Shown here: piece after piece, positions 9,038 through 16,483 of the stretch | How positions within the stretch are numbered: the first letter of the stretch is position 1 | Layout: each line of letters begins with the position of its first letter | Assembly (NCBI RefSeq): GCF_025717515.1 | Contig: NZ_JAJIRN010000009.1 | Coordinates: 124,001 to 188,000 of the forward strand | Reading direction: 5' to 3' | DNA: 64,000 nucleotides | From: Roseateles oligotrophus | Lineage (GTDB): Bacteria; Pseudomonadota; Gammaproteobacteria; Burkholderiales; Burkholderiaceae_C | Made by a program: the position numbers and the translations under genes | The notes under the pieces: model-generated | The model's input: the letters and a program-made list of their open reading frames with translations, nothing else | Databases searched by the model: none | What the model was told of the DNA's origin: nothing

Positions 9038-10326
9038 GGTGACTCCTCGGCCCCTTCGGGGCGAATCCAGAACAGATAAAGCAGGCCGGCGGCCAATAGT
9101 TTCAGCACACAGGGCAGCAGGCAGTAGGCGAGCGTGAGGGCCCGCAAGGCGTCGGCGTCACGGCGGCCGGGCGCATAGGCCAGCATTTGCAGCAGCGGCA
9201 GGCTGAGGCCGGCGGCCAAGGCCAGGTTGAGCTTGTTGGCCGCATTCCACCAGCCAAAAAACGCACCTTCGGACCGGCCGCCCAGGCCCGCGTCTTGCAC
9301 CACGCGGGCCAGCATGGCGCCGGGTATGGCCAGGTCGGCGCCGACCGCGACGCCGCTGACCAAGCAGATCAGCGCGAACGCGAGGCTGTCGCCGGCACCC
9401 AGCGCCGCGGCCCAGGCAAAGGCCGCCAGCGCCAAGAGCATGCCGATGCCCCAGCTGCGCGCCTGCCCGATGCGCGCCACCCCTCGCAGCCACAGCGGCA
9501 AGGAGAGGGCTGCCGCAACAAAGTAAAGGCCCAGGAAAGCCCCCTCCCATTGCGGCGCTTGCAGGCGGTCACGGACAAAAAACAAGAGCAGGCTGGCGGG
9601 GATCGCCGCCGCGATGCCATTCAACAAAAATACCGCCAGCAGGCGCCTAAACGCACGCGAGCGCCAGACCTGCGCGCTTGCGCTGCCGCCGGCCTTGCCT
9701 GCTTCTGCCGGCGAGGCCGGCGCGCGCGGTGCCCGGCTCAGCAGCAAGAGGCCTATGCACAAGGCCAAGCCGAGCGCGGCGGCGGTGGCCGCGAGGCCAA
9801 TCAAGGTCGGCAAGAGGCTGGCGCAGATCACGCCGGCCAGCGCCCAGCCCTCGCGCCACGCCACCACCCTGGTTTGTTCCAGCGCGGCACCGCCCAGGCG
9901 CGCGCCCCAGGCTTGGTGCATCACACTGAGCAGGCTGTAGCCGAAATAGGTCAGCAGCAAGAAGCCTGCGCACCAGGCCAGCAAGGCGCCTGGTTCACGC
10001 CAGGGCGGGAAGAACAAGCCGATAAAGCCCAGCAGCAAAAGCAGCGCTGCGGCGGCCATCAGCGGCAGCACGCGGGCGCTGTGGTGGTTCAGGCAGCTAT
10101 CGCACAAGCGGCCAATCCAGGGGTCGATCAAGGCGTCGGCCAGGCGCGCAGCGAGCAGCAGCGCCCCCAGCAGCGCCAGGGGCATGCCGAACTCTTGCGC
10201 GTAATGGGCCGGCAGGCTGATGTAGAGCGGCAGCGCGACGAAGGCCAGCGCAAAGCCCAGCGCGCCATAGCGAGCGCCGGCCGCGCGGCTCAGCCGCAAA
10301 CCGCTGCCGGCTTCAGCGGCCTCCAC
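9034..10326 (-). CDS. MFS transporter (GPH/MFS_2-like), GTG start
   Basis: About 430 residues with roughly twelve hydrophobic segments, starting with GALGFALAFVALPLYI and including the family-type motif RLADALIDPWIGRLCD after segment 2, as in glycoside-pentoside-hexuronide (MFS_2) carriers. I chose GTG 10326, which has a GGGGGGAG Shine-Dalgarno and a 14-bp overlap with the preceding gene. The same frame is open to ATG 10476, but those 50 residues are Ser/Ala/Arg-rich and lie wholly inside the upstream gene. The substrate is unknown. In such clusters the carrier might move a lipid or headgroup across the inner membrane. Confidence 0.85.
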   Translation of the reverse strand: MEAAEAGSGLRLSRAAGARYGALGFALAFVALPLYISLPAHYAQEFGMPLALLGALLLAARLADALIDPWIGRLCDSCLNHHSARVLPLMAAAALLLLLGFIGLFFPPWREPGALLAWCAGFLLLTYFGYSLLSVMHQAWGARLGGAALEQTRVVAWREGWALAGVICASLLPTLIGLAATAAALGLALCIGLLLLSRAPRAPASPAEAGKAGGSASAQVWRSRAFRRLLAVFLLNGIAAAIPASLLLFFVRDRLQAPQWEGAFLGLYFVAAALSLPLWLRGVARIGQARSWGIGMLLALAAFAWAAALGAGDSLAFALICLVSGVAVGADLAIPGAMLARVVQDAGLGGRSEGAFFGWWNAANKLNLALAAGLSLPLLQMLAYAPGRRDADALRALTLAYCLLPCVLKLLAAGLLYLFWIRPEGAEESP

Positions 10327-10867
10327 CGGCTCCCCCCAACAACTGGCTGCGCAGGCCGGGCTCGGAGCTTTGCGGCGCCAGCCAGATGCCCAGGAAGAGC
10401 CGGCCGAAGAGCGGGTCGGTGATGCGCTTTTGCAAGCGGCCGTTGACGAAGAAGACGATGGCCTCGCCGGGTTCATTCAATCCGCTGATGCGATCGCCGG
10501 CCTTGACGTCGGGAAAGGCGGCCTCCATTTCGCTCAGCCAGCGCTGCGCCTGCTCGGCACCGATGTCGGTTTGGCGGCGCATCTCGGCCAGCGAGCGTTT
10601 GGCAATTTCGCGGCCACTCAGACTTCGCGCATATTCCAGCTCCAGGGCCAGCACTTGCTGATGCCAGTTTTGCGCATCCACCTGGCTCTGTGCCCAGAGC
10701 CTGATGTCATAAATAAGCAGACCGAAGAAGCGCATCTGCGCCTGCGCCAGTTGGCGCAAGTTGAGCAATTCGGGGGGCTGAGTCTGTGCCCGCGCCCACC
10801 CGGGCGTTCCGACTAGCGCAGCCAGGGTGGTGGCCGCGCCAAGATGGCAAACGCTGCGCCTGCGCAT
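10313..10867 (-). CDS. Chalcone-isomerase-like secreted protein
   Basis: 184 residues. An N-terminal signal peptide (MRRRSVCHLGAATTLAALV, probable cleavage after ARA) is followed by a domain resembling the bacterial chalcone-isomerase-like family: FFGLLIYDIRLWAQ, LALELEYARSLSG and DRISGLNEPGEAIVFFVNG. Bacterial members are not known to act on flavonoids; the fold also binds fatty acids in eukaryotes, which would suit a lipid role here. It follows the CFA-like gene by 3 bp and overlaps the MFS gene by 14 bp. The product probably works in the periplasm. Confidence 0.82.
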   Translation of the reverse strand: MRRRSVCHLGAATTLAALVGTPGWARAQTQPPELLNLRQLAQAQMRFFGLLIYDIRLWAQSQVDAQNWHQQVLALELEYARSLSGREIAKRSLAEMRRQTDIGAEQAQRWLSEMEAAFPDVKAGDRISGLNEPGEAIVFFVNGRLQKRITDPLFGRLFLGIWLAPQSSEPGLRSQLLGGAGGGR

Positions 10868-10870
10868 GGC

Positions 10871-12091
10871 CTAGTCTCTGAGCAAGGTGAACTGCATCAC
10901 ATCGGTATTGCCGGCCGCAAAAGCCGCTTCGCAATAGGCGAGGTAGAACTCCCACAGGCGCAAGAAGCGGGTGTCAAAACCCTGCTCGCGCACAGCACCC
11001 TCGTGGCGCAGAAAGGCATCGCGCCAGAGTTGCAGCGTGCGCGCGTAGTCTTGCCCGAAGGCCAGCTCGTTGACGACACGCAGCCCCGCTTTGGCCGCAT
11101 GGGCGCGGAACTTGCTCGGGCTGGGCAGCATGCCACCGGGGAAGATGTATTGCTGGATGAAGTCACTGCTGCGGCTGTAGCGCTCGAACAAATCATCGCG
11201 GATGGTGATGGTCTGTATGCAGGCGCGGCCACCCGGTTTCAGTTTGGCGTGGACGGTCTTGAAGTAGCCGTCCCAATATTCCTGGCCGACCGCCTCGAAC
11301 ATCTCGATCGAGATCAAGGCGTCAAAGGCCGGGTCCTGGATGTCGCGGTAATCCTGCAGGCGCAGATCCGCCTGCTCGCTCAGGCCGGCCGCAGCCAAGC
11401 GATTGAGCGCCCAGGCCAGTTGTTCGCTGGACAAGGTGACGCCGGTCAGCGCGGCGCCAAAGTCGCGCGCGGCGGTCTCGGCGACGGCGCCCCAGCCGCA
11501 GCCAATTTCCAGCACGCGGCCACCGGGCTTCACGCCGCATTCACGCAGCGCGCGCTGCATCTTGGCCGTCTGCGCTTCGCTCAGCGATTGCTGCGCACCG
11601 GCCTCGAACCAGGCGCTGGAGTAGTTCATGCTCGGGTCCAGCCAGAGCTTGTAGAAGTCATTGCCGATGTCGTAATGCGCGTGAATATTCTTGCGGCTGC
11701 CGGCGCGGCTATTGCGCCTGAACAGATGGCGCAGCCGGTGCAGCGCGGCCCCCCACCAGGAGCCGAAGATCGCTTGGTCCAGGCTGTCGCGATTGCGGAT
11801 GAAAAGCTCCAGCAGCGCGCGCAGATCGGGCGTGCTCCAGTGCCCGGCCACATAGCTTTCGGCAAAGCCGATGTCACCCGAACGCAGGCTTGCCGAGCAG
11901 ACCGCCCAGTCGCGGATGCGGAAGGCGGCGCGCGGCCCGTCGGCATCGCCGAAATGGGCGGTCGCGCCATCGGGCATTTGCACATTCAGGCTGCCATGGC
12001 GGAGGTGAGCGAGCAGCGCAAACACGTTGCGTGCGGCTCGGGGTGCGTCGTCGGGCAAGGCGAGGCGGTGTTTGAAGGTGGTGGAGTTCAT
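10871..12091 (-). CDS. Cyclopropane-fatty-acid-synthase-family methyltransferase
   Basis: 406-residue SAM-dependent methyltransferase of the CFA-synthase family, which acts on double bonds of phospholipid acyl chains. It has the usual N-terminal domain, then RAGSRKNIHAHYDIGNDFY, SAM motif I VLEIGCGWGAVAETAARDFG at about residues 195-214, and the C-terminal QQYIFPGGMLPS. Members beside DUF1365, an FAD oxidoreductase and a MerR/ChrR regulator are often not true Cfa; homologues are linked to methylated or furan fatty acids made under light or singlet oxygen. I therefore give no symbol. It lies 15 bp after the DUF1365 gene and 3 bp before the chalcone-isomerase-like gene. Confidence 0.9.
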   Translation of the reverse strand: MNSTTFKHRLALPDDAPRAARNVFALLAHLRHGSLNVQMPDGATAHFGDADGPRAAFRIRDWAVCSASLRSGDIGFAESYVAGHWSTPDLRALLELFIRNRDSLDQAIFGSWWGAALHRLRHLFRRNSRAGSRKNIHAHYDIGNDFYKLWLDPSMNYSSAWFEAGAQQSLSEAQTAKMQRALRECGVKPGGRVLEIGCGWGAVAETAARDFGAALTGVTLSSEQLAWALNRLAAAGLSEQADLRLQDYRDIQDPAFDALISIEMFEAVGQEYWDGYFKTVHAKLKPGGRACIQTITIRDDLFERYSRSSDFIQQYIFPGGMLPSPSKFRAHAAKAGLRVVNELAFGQDYARTLQLWRDAFLRHEGAVREQGFDTRFLRLWEFYLAYCEAAFAAGNTDVMQFTLLRD

Positions 12092-12106
12092 GCTGGACCT
12101 GCGCTA

Positions 12107-12919
12107 TCAGCGGGACAAAAGAGACTCGGGAGGGCTGGGTTTGCCAAAAAATGGCACGCGTTTGAGCCATAGGCGCATGGCCTGCCAATGGATGCGAGCC
12201 AGCACCATCAGGCTCAAGGCCGGCATGGCAAAAAATGCGGCGCGGGCGCTTGCCTCGGTCAGCGGCTGCAACTGGCCGCTGATGCTGGTCTGCAGCAGCA
12301 GTTCGCCAAACTCGTCCTCATGGTCGACGCGGGCGACGGTGCGCCATTGCCCGGCCGGCCCGCTGCTGTGCATGAAGCGAAAGCGGTAGCGGCCGGCGAC
12401 GCGACAAAACGGCGATACATGGAAGACCTTGCTGGCCAGCAGCTCCCGTCCGAGCGCCAAATCGGGGCCTTGCAGCAAGTAGCAATGGCGCTCGCCGAAG
12501 GTGTTGTTGACCTCGACAACGATGGCCGCCAGGCCGCCATCGGCGCGCTGGCAATACCAAAAACTGACCGGCTTGAAGGCATGGCCGAGTACGCGTGGGT
12601 AGCAATGCAGCCAGACCTCGCCGTCGGCATCAGGCACGCCTTCGCGGGCTAGCAAGTCATCCAGCCAAGCCAGGCAATCGGGGCCGCCTTCACCATGGTC
12701 GGCATCCGAGAAGCTCAAGCAGCGCAGGCCTGAAAAGCGGCCGTTGCGATGCAGGGCCGGGCAGGGTGTGCGCCGCAAGGCTCGCAGCGGCAGCATCAGG
12801 AAATAGCTGCGGTAGGCAAAGGCATGCTGGGCCGGGCGCAGGCGGCGATGGCGCACCTGGCCGCGGCCGATCAGCGCTTGTTCGGGCCAAGATGCGGTGC
12901 CGGTGGCGATTGCGTTCAT
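12107..12919 (-). CDS. DUF1365 family protein
   Basis: 270-residue protein matching DUF1365: an N-terminal GRGQVRHRRLRPAQHAFAY, then LHCYPRVLGHAFKPVSFWYC and VEVNNTFGERHCYLL. DUF1365 genes almost always sit between an FAD-dependent amine-oxidase-like gene and a CFA-like methyltransferase, exactly as here, so a shared step in acyl-chain modification is likely. No catalytic role is established. There is a hydrophobic stretch near the C-terminus (FAMPALSLMVLARI) but no signal peptide. The start overlaps the stop of the FAD oxidoreductase by 4 bp. Confidence 0.9.
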   Translation of the reverse strand: MNAIATGTASWPEQALIGRGQVRHRRLRPAQHAFAYRSYFLMLPLRALRRTPCPALHRNGRFSGLRCLSFSDADHGEGGPDCLAWLDDLLAREGVPDADGEVWLHCYPRVLGHAFKPVSFWYCQRADGGLAAIVVEVNNTFGERHCYLLQGPDLALGRELLASKVFHVSPFCRVAGRYRFRFMHSSGPAGQWRTVARVDHEDEFGELLLQTSISGQLQPLTEASARAAFFAMPALSLMVLARIHWQAMRLWLKRVPFFGKPSPPESLLSR

Positions 12920-14268
12920 GCCGGCCTCTTGTGACCGGGCGTTTCTTGTGCCCAGCGTTCGAGCAATTGCTTGGCGACCGTCAGCCCGGACAGCAGGCCG
13001 TCCTCATGGAAGCCATAACGCGTCCAGGCGCCGCAGTACCAGACATGACCCTCGCCCTGAATCAAGGGCAGGCGCGCTTGCGCCGCCACCGCCGCGCGGT
13101 CAAACACCGGATGGGCGTAGTCGAATTCGGCCAGGACTTTGTTCGCCGCCGGCTCTCGCACCGGGTTCAAGGAAACCAAGACCGCCTGCTGCCAGGGCAA
13201 GGGTTGCAGTCGATTCAGCCAGTAATGCAGGCAAACGGCGCGCTGCTCACCGCCCGACTGCTTGTCCCCATGTTCGTAGTTCCATGCGGCCCAGGCGCGT
13301 TGGCGGCGCGGCATCAGCTCGCTGTCGGTATGCAGCACCGCTCGGTTGCGATGGTAGGGAATGGCCCCCAGGATTTGCCGCTCCTCTTTGCTGGGCTCGG
13401 CCAGCAGGCCCAGCGACTGATCGCTGTGGCCAGCCATCACCACTTCATCGAAGGTTTCTACGCCGCGGGCAGTTTGTATCTCCACGCCGGCCCCGGCCAA
13501 ACGGCGCACGCTCTGCACCGGGCAACTCAGCCGCGCGTCGGAGATCCGGCTCAACAGCTTGTCGACATAACGCTTGGCGCCCCCGCGCACCGTGTACCAC
13601 TGCGGCCGATTGGTGACCTGCAGCAAACCATGGTTATGGCAGAAGCGGATCAGCGTCGAGATCGGGAACTCCAGCATCTGCCGGGTCGGGCAGGACCAGA
13701 TGCAAGCGACCATCGGTAGCAGATACCAATCCCGGAAGGCCGGCTTGAAGCCATGTTGTCTGAGGAAGTCGCCGATCGGTTGGGCCAAGGCCGCCTCTTG
13801 CCCACGCGTGGCCAGATCGGTGCAGAGGCGGTTGAATTTTTGCAGGTCGGCCAGCATGCCCCAGAAGGCGGGGCGAAACAGGTTGGCGCGCTGCGCGAAC
13901 ACGCCGTTCAAATTGCTGCCACTCCATTCCAGCTGCTGATCGGCCACTTGCACCGAAAAAGACATCTCGCTCGGCGCAACCGTGACATCCAGCTGTTTGA
14001 ACAGCTCGATCAGCAGCGGGTAGGTGCGCTCGTTGAAGACCAGAAAGCCGGTGTCCACGCCGTGACGCTGGCCTTCCAGTTCGATGTCCACGGTATGCGT
14101 GTGGCCGCCGAAGTAGTCATTCGCCTCGAACAAGCTGACTTGGGCCTGATTGCTGAGCGCCCAGGCCGTTGACAGGCCGGCAATGCCCGAGCCGATGACG
14201 GCGACGCGGCGCGGCGATTTTTGCGGGCCGGCGGGCGCTTGCGCTATTTCACTTAAAAAGGGCAGCAA
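12916..14268 (-). CDS. FAD-dependent amine-oxidase-like oxidoreductase, start uncertain
   Basis: About 450 residues. The FAD-binding GxGxxG motif is VAVIGSGIAGLSTAWAL, followed by FEANDYFGGHTHTVD. The C-terminus has the flavin-contacting CGAWTRYGFHEDGLLSGL. These match the NAD(P)-binding or amine-oxidase protein found upstream of DUF1365. It is probably an oxidoreductase on unsaturated or methylated acyl chains. No ATG lies close to the FAD motif in this frame. I give TTG 14268 as the most economical start, although no clear Shine-Dalgarno precedes it. The frame stays open to an ATG at 14649, but that extension would run through the terminator and hairpins at 14322-14462. First gene of the operon. 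Confidence 0.8.
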   Translation of the reverse strand: MLPFLSEIAQAPAGPQKSPRRVAVIGSGIAGLSTAWALSNQAQVSLFEANDYFGGHTHTVDIELEGQRHGVDTGFLVFNERTYPLLIELFKQLDVTVAPSEMSFSVQVADQQLEWSGSNLNGVFAQRANLFRPAFWGMLADLQKFNRLCTDLATRGQEAALAQPIGDFLRQHGFKPAFRDWYLLPMVACIWSCPTRQMLEFPISTLIRFCHNHGLLQVTNRPQWYTVRGGAKRYVDKLLSRISDARLSCPVQSVRRLAGAGVEIQTARGVETFDEVVMAGHSDQSLGLLAEPSKEERQILGAIPYHRNRAVLHTDSELMPRRQRAWAAWNYEHGDKQSGGEQRAVCLHYWLNRLQPLPWQQAVLVSLNPVREPAANKVLAEFDYAHPVFDRAAVAAQARLPLIQGEGHVWYCGAWTRYGFHEDGLLSGLTVAKQLLERWAQETPGHKRPA

Positions 14269-14321
14269 GCCGGCGGCATGGCCGGCGCCGCTGGCGAGCG
14301 TTTCGCGCAATGATGCGGAAA

Positions 14322-14356
14322 ATGAAAAGGGGCTTGCGCTAACGGCGCAAGCCCCT
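14322..14356 (-). terminator. Intrinsic terminator or attenuator before the lipid operon
   Basis: Perfect 12-bp stem AGGGGCTTGCGC / GCGCAAGCCCCT with a 5-base loop (14328-14339 with 14345-14356), followed on the minus strand by TTTTCATTTT. It ends the candidate sRNA and lies only about 55 bp before the proposed start of the FAD oxidoreductase. The operon therefore has to be read through it or start from a very close promoter. Confidence 0.85.
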
Positions 14357-14466
14357 GGAATAAAAGTAGTCGCAAAGTGCCTCGAAGCCAACGAGGGAGG
14401 GAGGGAGGAGGAGGAAAACGGCTTCGAGATTGCTGCTCCGTTGAGGGAGTGACTTTGCGACTGTAA
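14322..14466 (-). ncRNA. Candidate small RNA with a CCTCC-repeat loop, in the leader of the lipid operon
   Basis: Read on the minus strand. An outer stem AGTCGCAAAGT / ACTTTGCGACT (14452-14462 with 14368-14378, 11 bp) encloses an inner stem CTCGAAGCC / GGCTTCGAG (14420-14428 with 14381-14389, 9 bp). The inner stem presents a 30-base pyrimidine loop containing CCTCCTCCTCCCTCCCTCC, complementary to purine-rich Shine-Dalgarno sequences. A small CTCC/GGAG hairpin lies in the 5' internal bulge. An intrinsic terminator follows. A weak promoter (TTCGCA, 18 bp, TAGCAT) would start transcription near 14466, giving about 145 nt. The design recalls the betaproteobacterial toxic sRNA family and the CUCCUCCC-loop RNAs of alphaproteobacteria. 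Confidence 0.65.
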
Positions 14467-14667
14467 GTGTGGCAATGCTATCGAATTTTCGAAAGAATTG
14501 CGAAGATTTTCTTGCGTTTGCAATTGTTTACAAAGGCCGTTGAATTGATTTGTTAATGGCAAATTTTTGCGTTCGAATTCGGCATTAGCGGCACAAAGCA
14601 TGGTTTCCTTGCTGAGCCCGAAGGATGGCAGAACGTTTTGCGCGGTCATGACGAACTCGGCTTGTAA

Positions 14668-15261
14668 TCAGGGCTTGGCCAGCAGTCGTTCTACCTCGGT
14701 GGTGACGCTGCTGCTCAGGGGATCTGTGGTCGACCAGAAGCTGATGACTTGCTGCCCGTCGCGCGAAATCAGGTATTTGTGAAAATTCCATTTCGGCGCG
14801 CTGCCGCTGCGTTTGATCAGGTCGGCAAAGAGCGGATTGGTGTCGGGCTTGCCCGCCTTGACCACCGATTTTGCAAACATCGGGAACTTCACATTGAAGG
14901 TGTTTTCGCAGAATTCGGCGATCTCTTTATTGCTGCCGGGTTCTTGGCTGCCGAAATCATTGGACGGGAAGCCCAAGACCACCAAGCCACGATCGGCATA
15001 GCGCTCGGCCAGGGCTTCAAGCGCCTTGTACTGAGAAGTGAAACCGCAAAAGCTGGCCGTGTTGACCACCAGCACGACCTTGCCGGCGTATTGGCACAAG
15101 GCTTGTGGTTTTTCATCCTGCAAACGCGGCATCTCGCGCTGCAGCAGCGCGGGGCAAGCCGCAGGTGAGGTGGGTGCAGCGTGGCTGGCCACCGCCGAAC
15201 AGGCCATCAGGGCGGGCAGAAAGACCTTGCAGAGCTTGGCGATTGCATGGGTGTTGTTCAT
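14668..15261 (-). CDS. Secreted glutathione-peroxidase-family protein
   Basis: 197 residues. An N-terminal signal peptide (KVFLPALMACSAVASHA) points to the periplasm. The peroxidase core has the peroxidatic Cys in VNTASFCGFTSQ, the conserved Gln in GFPSNDFGSQEPG and Trp in WNFHKYLI, the usual catalytic set with Cys instead of Sec. Proteins of this family reduce lipid and hydrogen peroxides, mostly with thioredoxin. It is divergent from the CarH-like regulator gene. Its start region overlaps a 15-bp palindrome (15264-15278). A peroxidase beside a lipid-remodelling operon fits photo-oxidative stress. Confidence 0.92.
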   Translation of the reverse strand: MNNTHAIAKLCKVFLPALMACSAVASHAAPTSPAACPALLQREMPRLQDEKPQALCQYAGKVVLVVNTASFCGFTSQYKALEALAERYADRGLVVLGFPSNDFGSQEPGSNKEIAEFCENTFNVKFPMFAKSVVKAGKPDTNPLFADLIKRSGSAPKWNFHKYLISRDGQQVISFWSTTDPLSSSVTTEVERLLAKP

Positions 15262-15263
15262 TA

Positions 15264-15278
15264 TTTGTCCTGGTCAAA
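15264..15278. promoter_or_regulatory. Palindromic site 1, next to the peroxidase start
   Basis: TTTGTCCTGGTCAAA, nearly symmetrical (TTTGTCC / GGTCAAA around one base). It overlaps the AGGA Shine-Dalgarno of the peroxidase gene on the minus strand. Eleven of fifteen bases match site 2. A candidate operator for the adjacent MerR-type regulator, by position only. Confidence 0.4.
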
Positions 15279-15325
15279 TCAAGAGCTTGCGCTTATATTA
15301 TGTGAAAATTTCAATTTTGTCTCTG

Positions 15326-15340
15326 TTTGTCTAGGACAAG
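15326..15340. promoter_or_regulatory. Palindromic site 2, mid-intergenic
   Basis: TTTGTCTAGGACAAG, with arms TTGTC / GACAA around TAG. It starts 62 bp from site 1 in the same orientation. It lies between the divergent peroxidase and regulator genes, where an autoregulatory operator is expected. Confidence 0.45.
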
Positions 15341-15442
15341 GCAAATATTTCAAGGGCTTTCCATGTTTGATGTGACGGGATCTGCCGCCGTTCTTGGGTT
15401 CAAGTTCACGAGCGCAAATGAGCAGTCTGCCGAAAGCCTGCG

Positions 15443-16429
15443 ATGAGCGAGGCCACCCCCTCAGCGGACAAAGACGCGGGCTCGATAGGCATCGCCGCAG
15501 TTGAGCGCGACACCGGCTTGAGCAAGGACACGCTGCGCGTGTGGGAGCGCCGTTATGGCTTCCCTCTGCCGCAGCGAGACGGCAGCGGTGATCGGGTCTA
15601 TTCAAATGAGCAAGTGCAGCGCTTGCGGCTGTTGAGGCGCTTGCTGGACGCCGGCCATAGGCCCGGGCGCGTCGTGCCGGCCAGCCTGGAAGCGCTGGAG
15701 CTGCTATTGCAAGAACGGCCTCATGTGCTCGCCCCGCGCCGCCAAGACAGCGCATCGGCAGCCGTTTCGGCGGGCGCCTCGCAAGTTGAAGAAATGAAGG
15801 TTTGCCTGCGCTTGCTACGCGAACATCAGGTCGACGAATTCCGCCGGCATCTGGCGCAGAGCCTGATGCGTCAAGGCCTGAGTGGTTTTGTGAAATCTGT
15901 GGTCGCGCCGCTGACCCGGCTTGTGGGGGAAAGTTGGATGCGCGGCGAGTTGGAGGTGTTTGAGGAGCATATCTATACCGAGACGGTGAAGCAGTTGTTG
16001 CGCCAGGCGATGCAGACCGTGTCTGCCCAGCTGACGGGTGGGCGGCCGCGCGTGCTGTTGACTACCTTGCCCGGCGAGCCTCATGGTTTGGGCTTGCTGA
16101 TGGTAGAGGCCTTGCTGGCGGTCGAAGCCTGTCAATGCCTGTCCTTGGGCGTGCAGACCCCTGTCGATGAGTTGCCACGGGCTGCGGCCGCGCATGGCAG
16201 TGACATCGTGGCCCTGAGTTTCAGCGGCTTGATGGCGGCCAGCGTGGTGAGGCGTGGCTTGAGCGATGCGCGGGCGGTCTTGCCGGCGCAGATCGAGCTC
16301 TGGGCGGGCGGTAGCGCCACGCTGATGAAGCGCCCGTTGACGATGAGCGGCGCTCGCGTCATCACCGATCTGGCTGAGCTGCCACGGGCGGTAGCGCAAT
16401 GGCGAGCGGCGCGGCTGAAGGCTGGATGA
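15443..16429 (+). CDS. CarH/LitR-type MerR regulator with B12-binding domain (putative light sensor)
   Basis: 328 residues. The MerR-type winged helix is at about residues 14-80 (IAAVERDTGLSKDTLRVWERRYGFP). A cobalamin-binding region covers about 115-325. It contains the CarH photosensory pattern W-x9-E-H (Trp165, Glu175, His176) and the B12 ligand motif E-x-H-x-x-G (GEPHGLGL, His214). In CarH, adenosylcobalamin binds here and light releases the repressor from DNA. That knowledge is from Thermus and Myxococcus; its transfer to this protein is inference. It is divergent from the peroxidase gene and probably controls that gene and the lipid operon. Confidence 0.88.
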   Translation: MSEATPSADKDAGSIGIAAVERDTGLSKDTLRVWERRYGFPLPQRDGSGDRVYSNEQVQRLRLLRRLLDAGHRPGRVVPASLEALELLLQERPHVLAPRRQDSASAAVSAGASQVEEMKVCLRLLREHQVDEFRRHLAQSLMRQGLSGFVKSVVAPLTRLVGESWMRGELEVFEEHIYTETVKQLLRQAMQTVSAQLTGGRPRVLLTTLPGEPHGLGLLMVEALLAVEACQCLSLGVQTPVDELPRAAAAHGSDIVALSFSGLMAASVVRRGLSDARAVLPAQIELWAGGSATLMKRPLTMSGARVITDLAELPRAVAQWRAARLKAG

Positions 16430-16431
16430 AG

Positions 16432-16460
16432 AAAAAAAGAGCCCGCATTGCGCGGGCTCT
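16432..16460 (-). terminator. Intrinsic terminator between the MerR regulator and ABC permease genes
   Basis: Stem AGAGCCCGC / GCGGGCTCT (16438-16446 with 16452-16460), loop of 5. On the minus strand it is followed by a run of seven T (16432-16438). It ends the GntR-ABC operon and lies just past the convergent MerR gene. Confidence 0.82.
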
Positions 16461-16483
16461 CTGGGCTAGGCGGTGAAACGGCT

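Noticed and set aside
10327-10476. 50-residue N-terminal extension of the MFS carrier
   Set aside because: Ser/Ala/Arg-rich and entirely inside the chalcone-isomerase-like gene; GTG 10326 has a much better Shine-Dalgarno.
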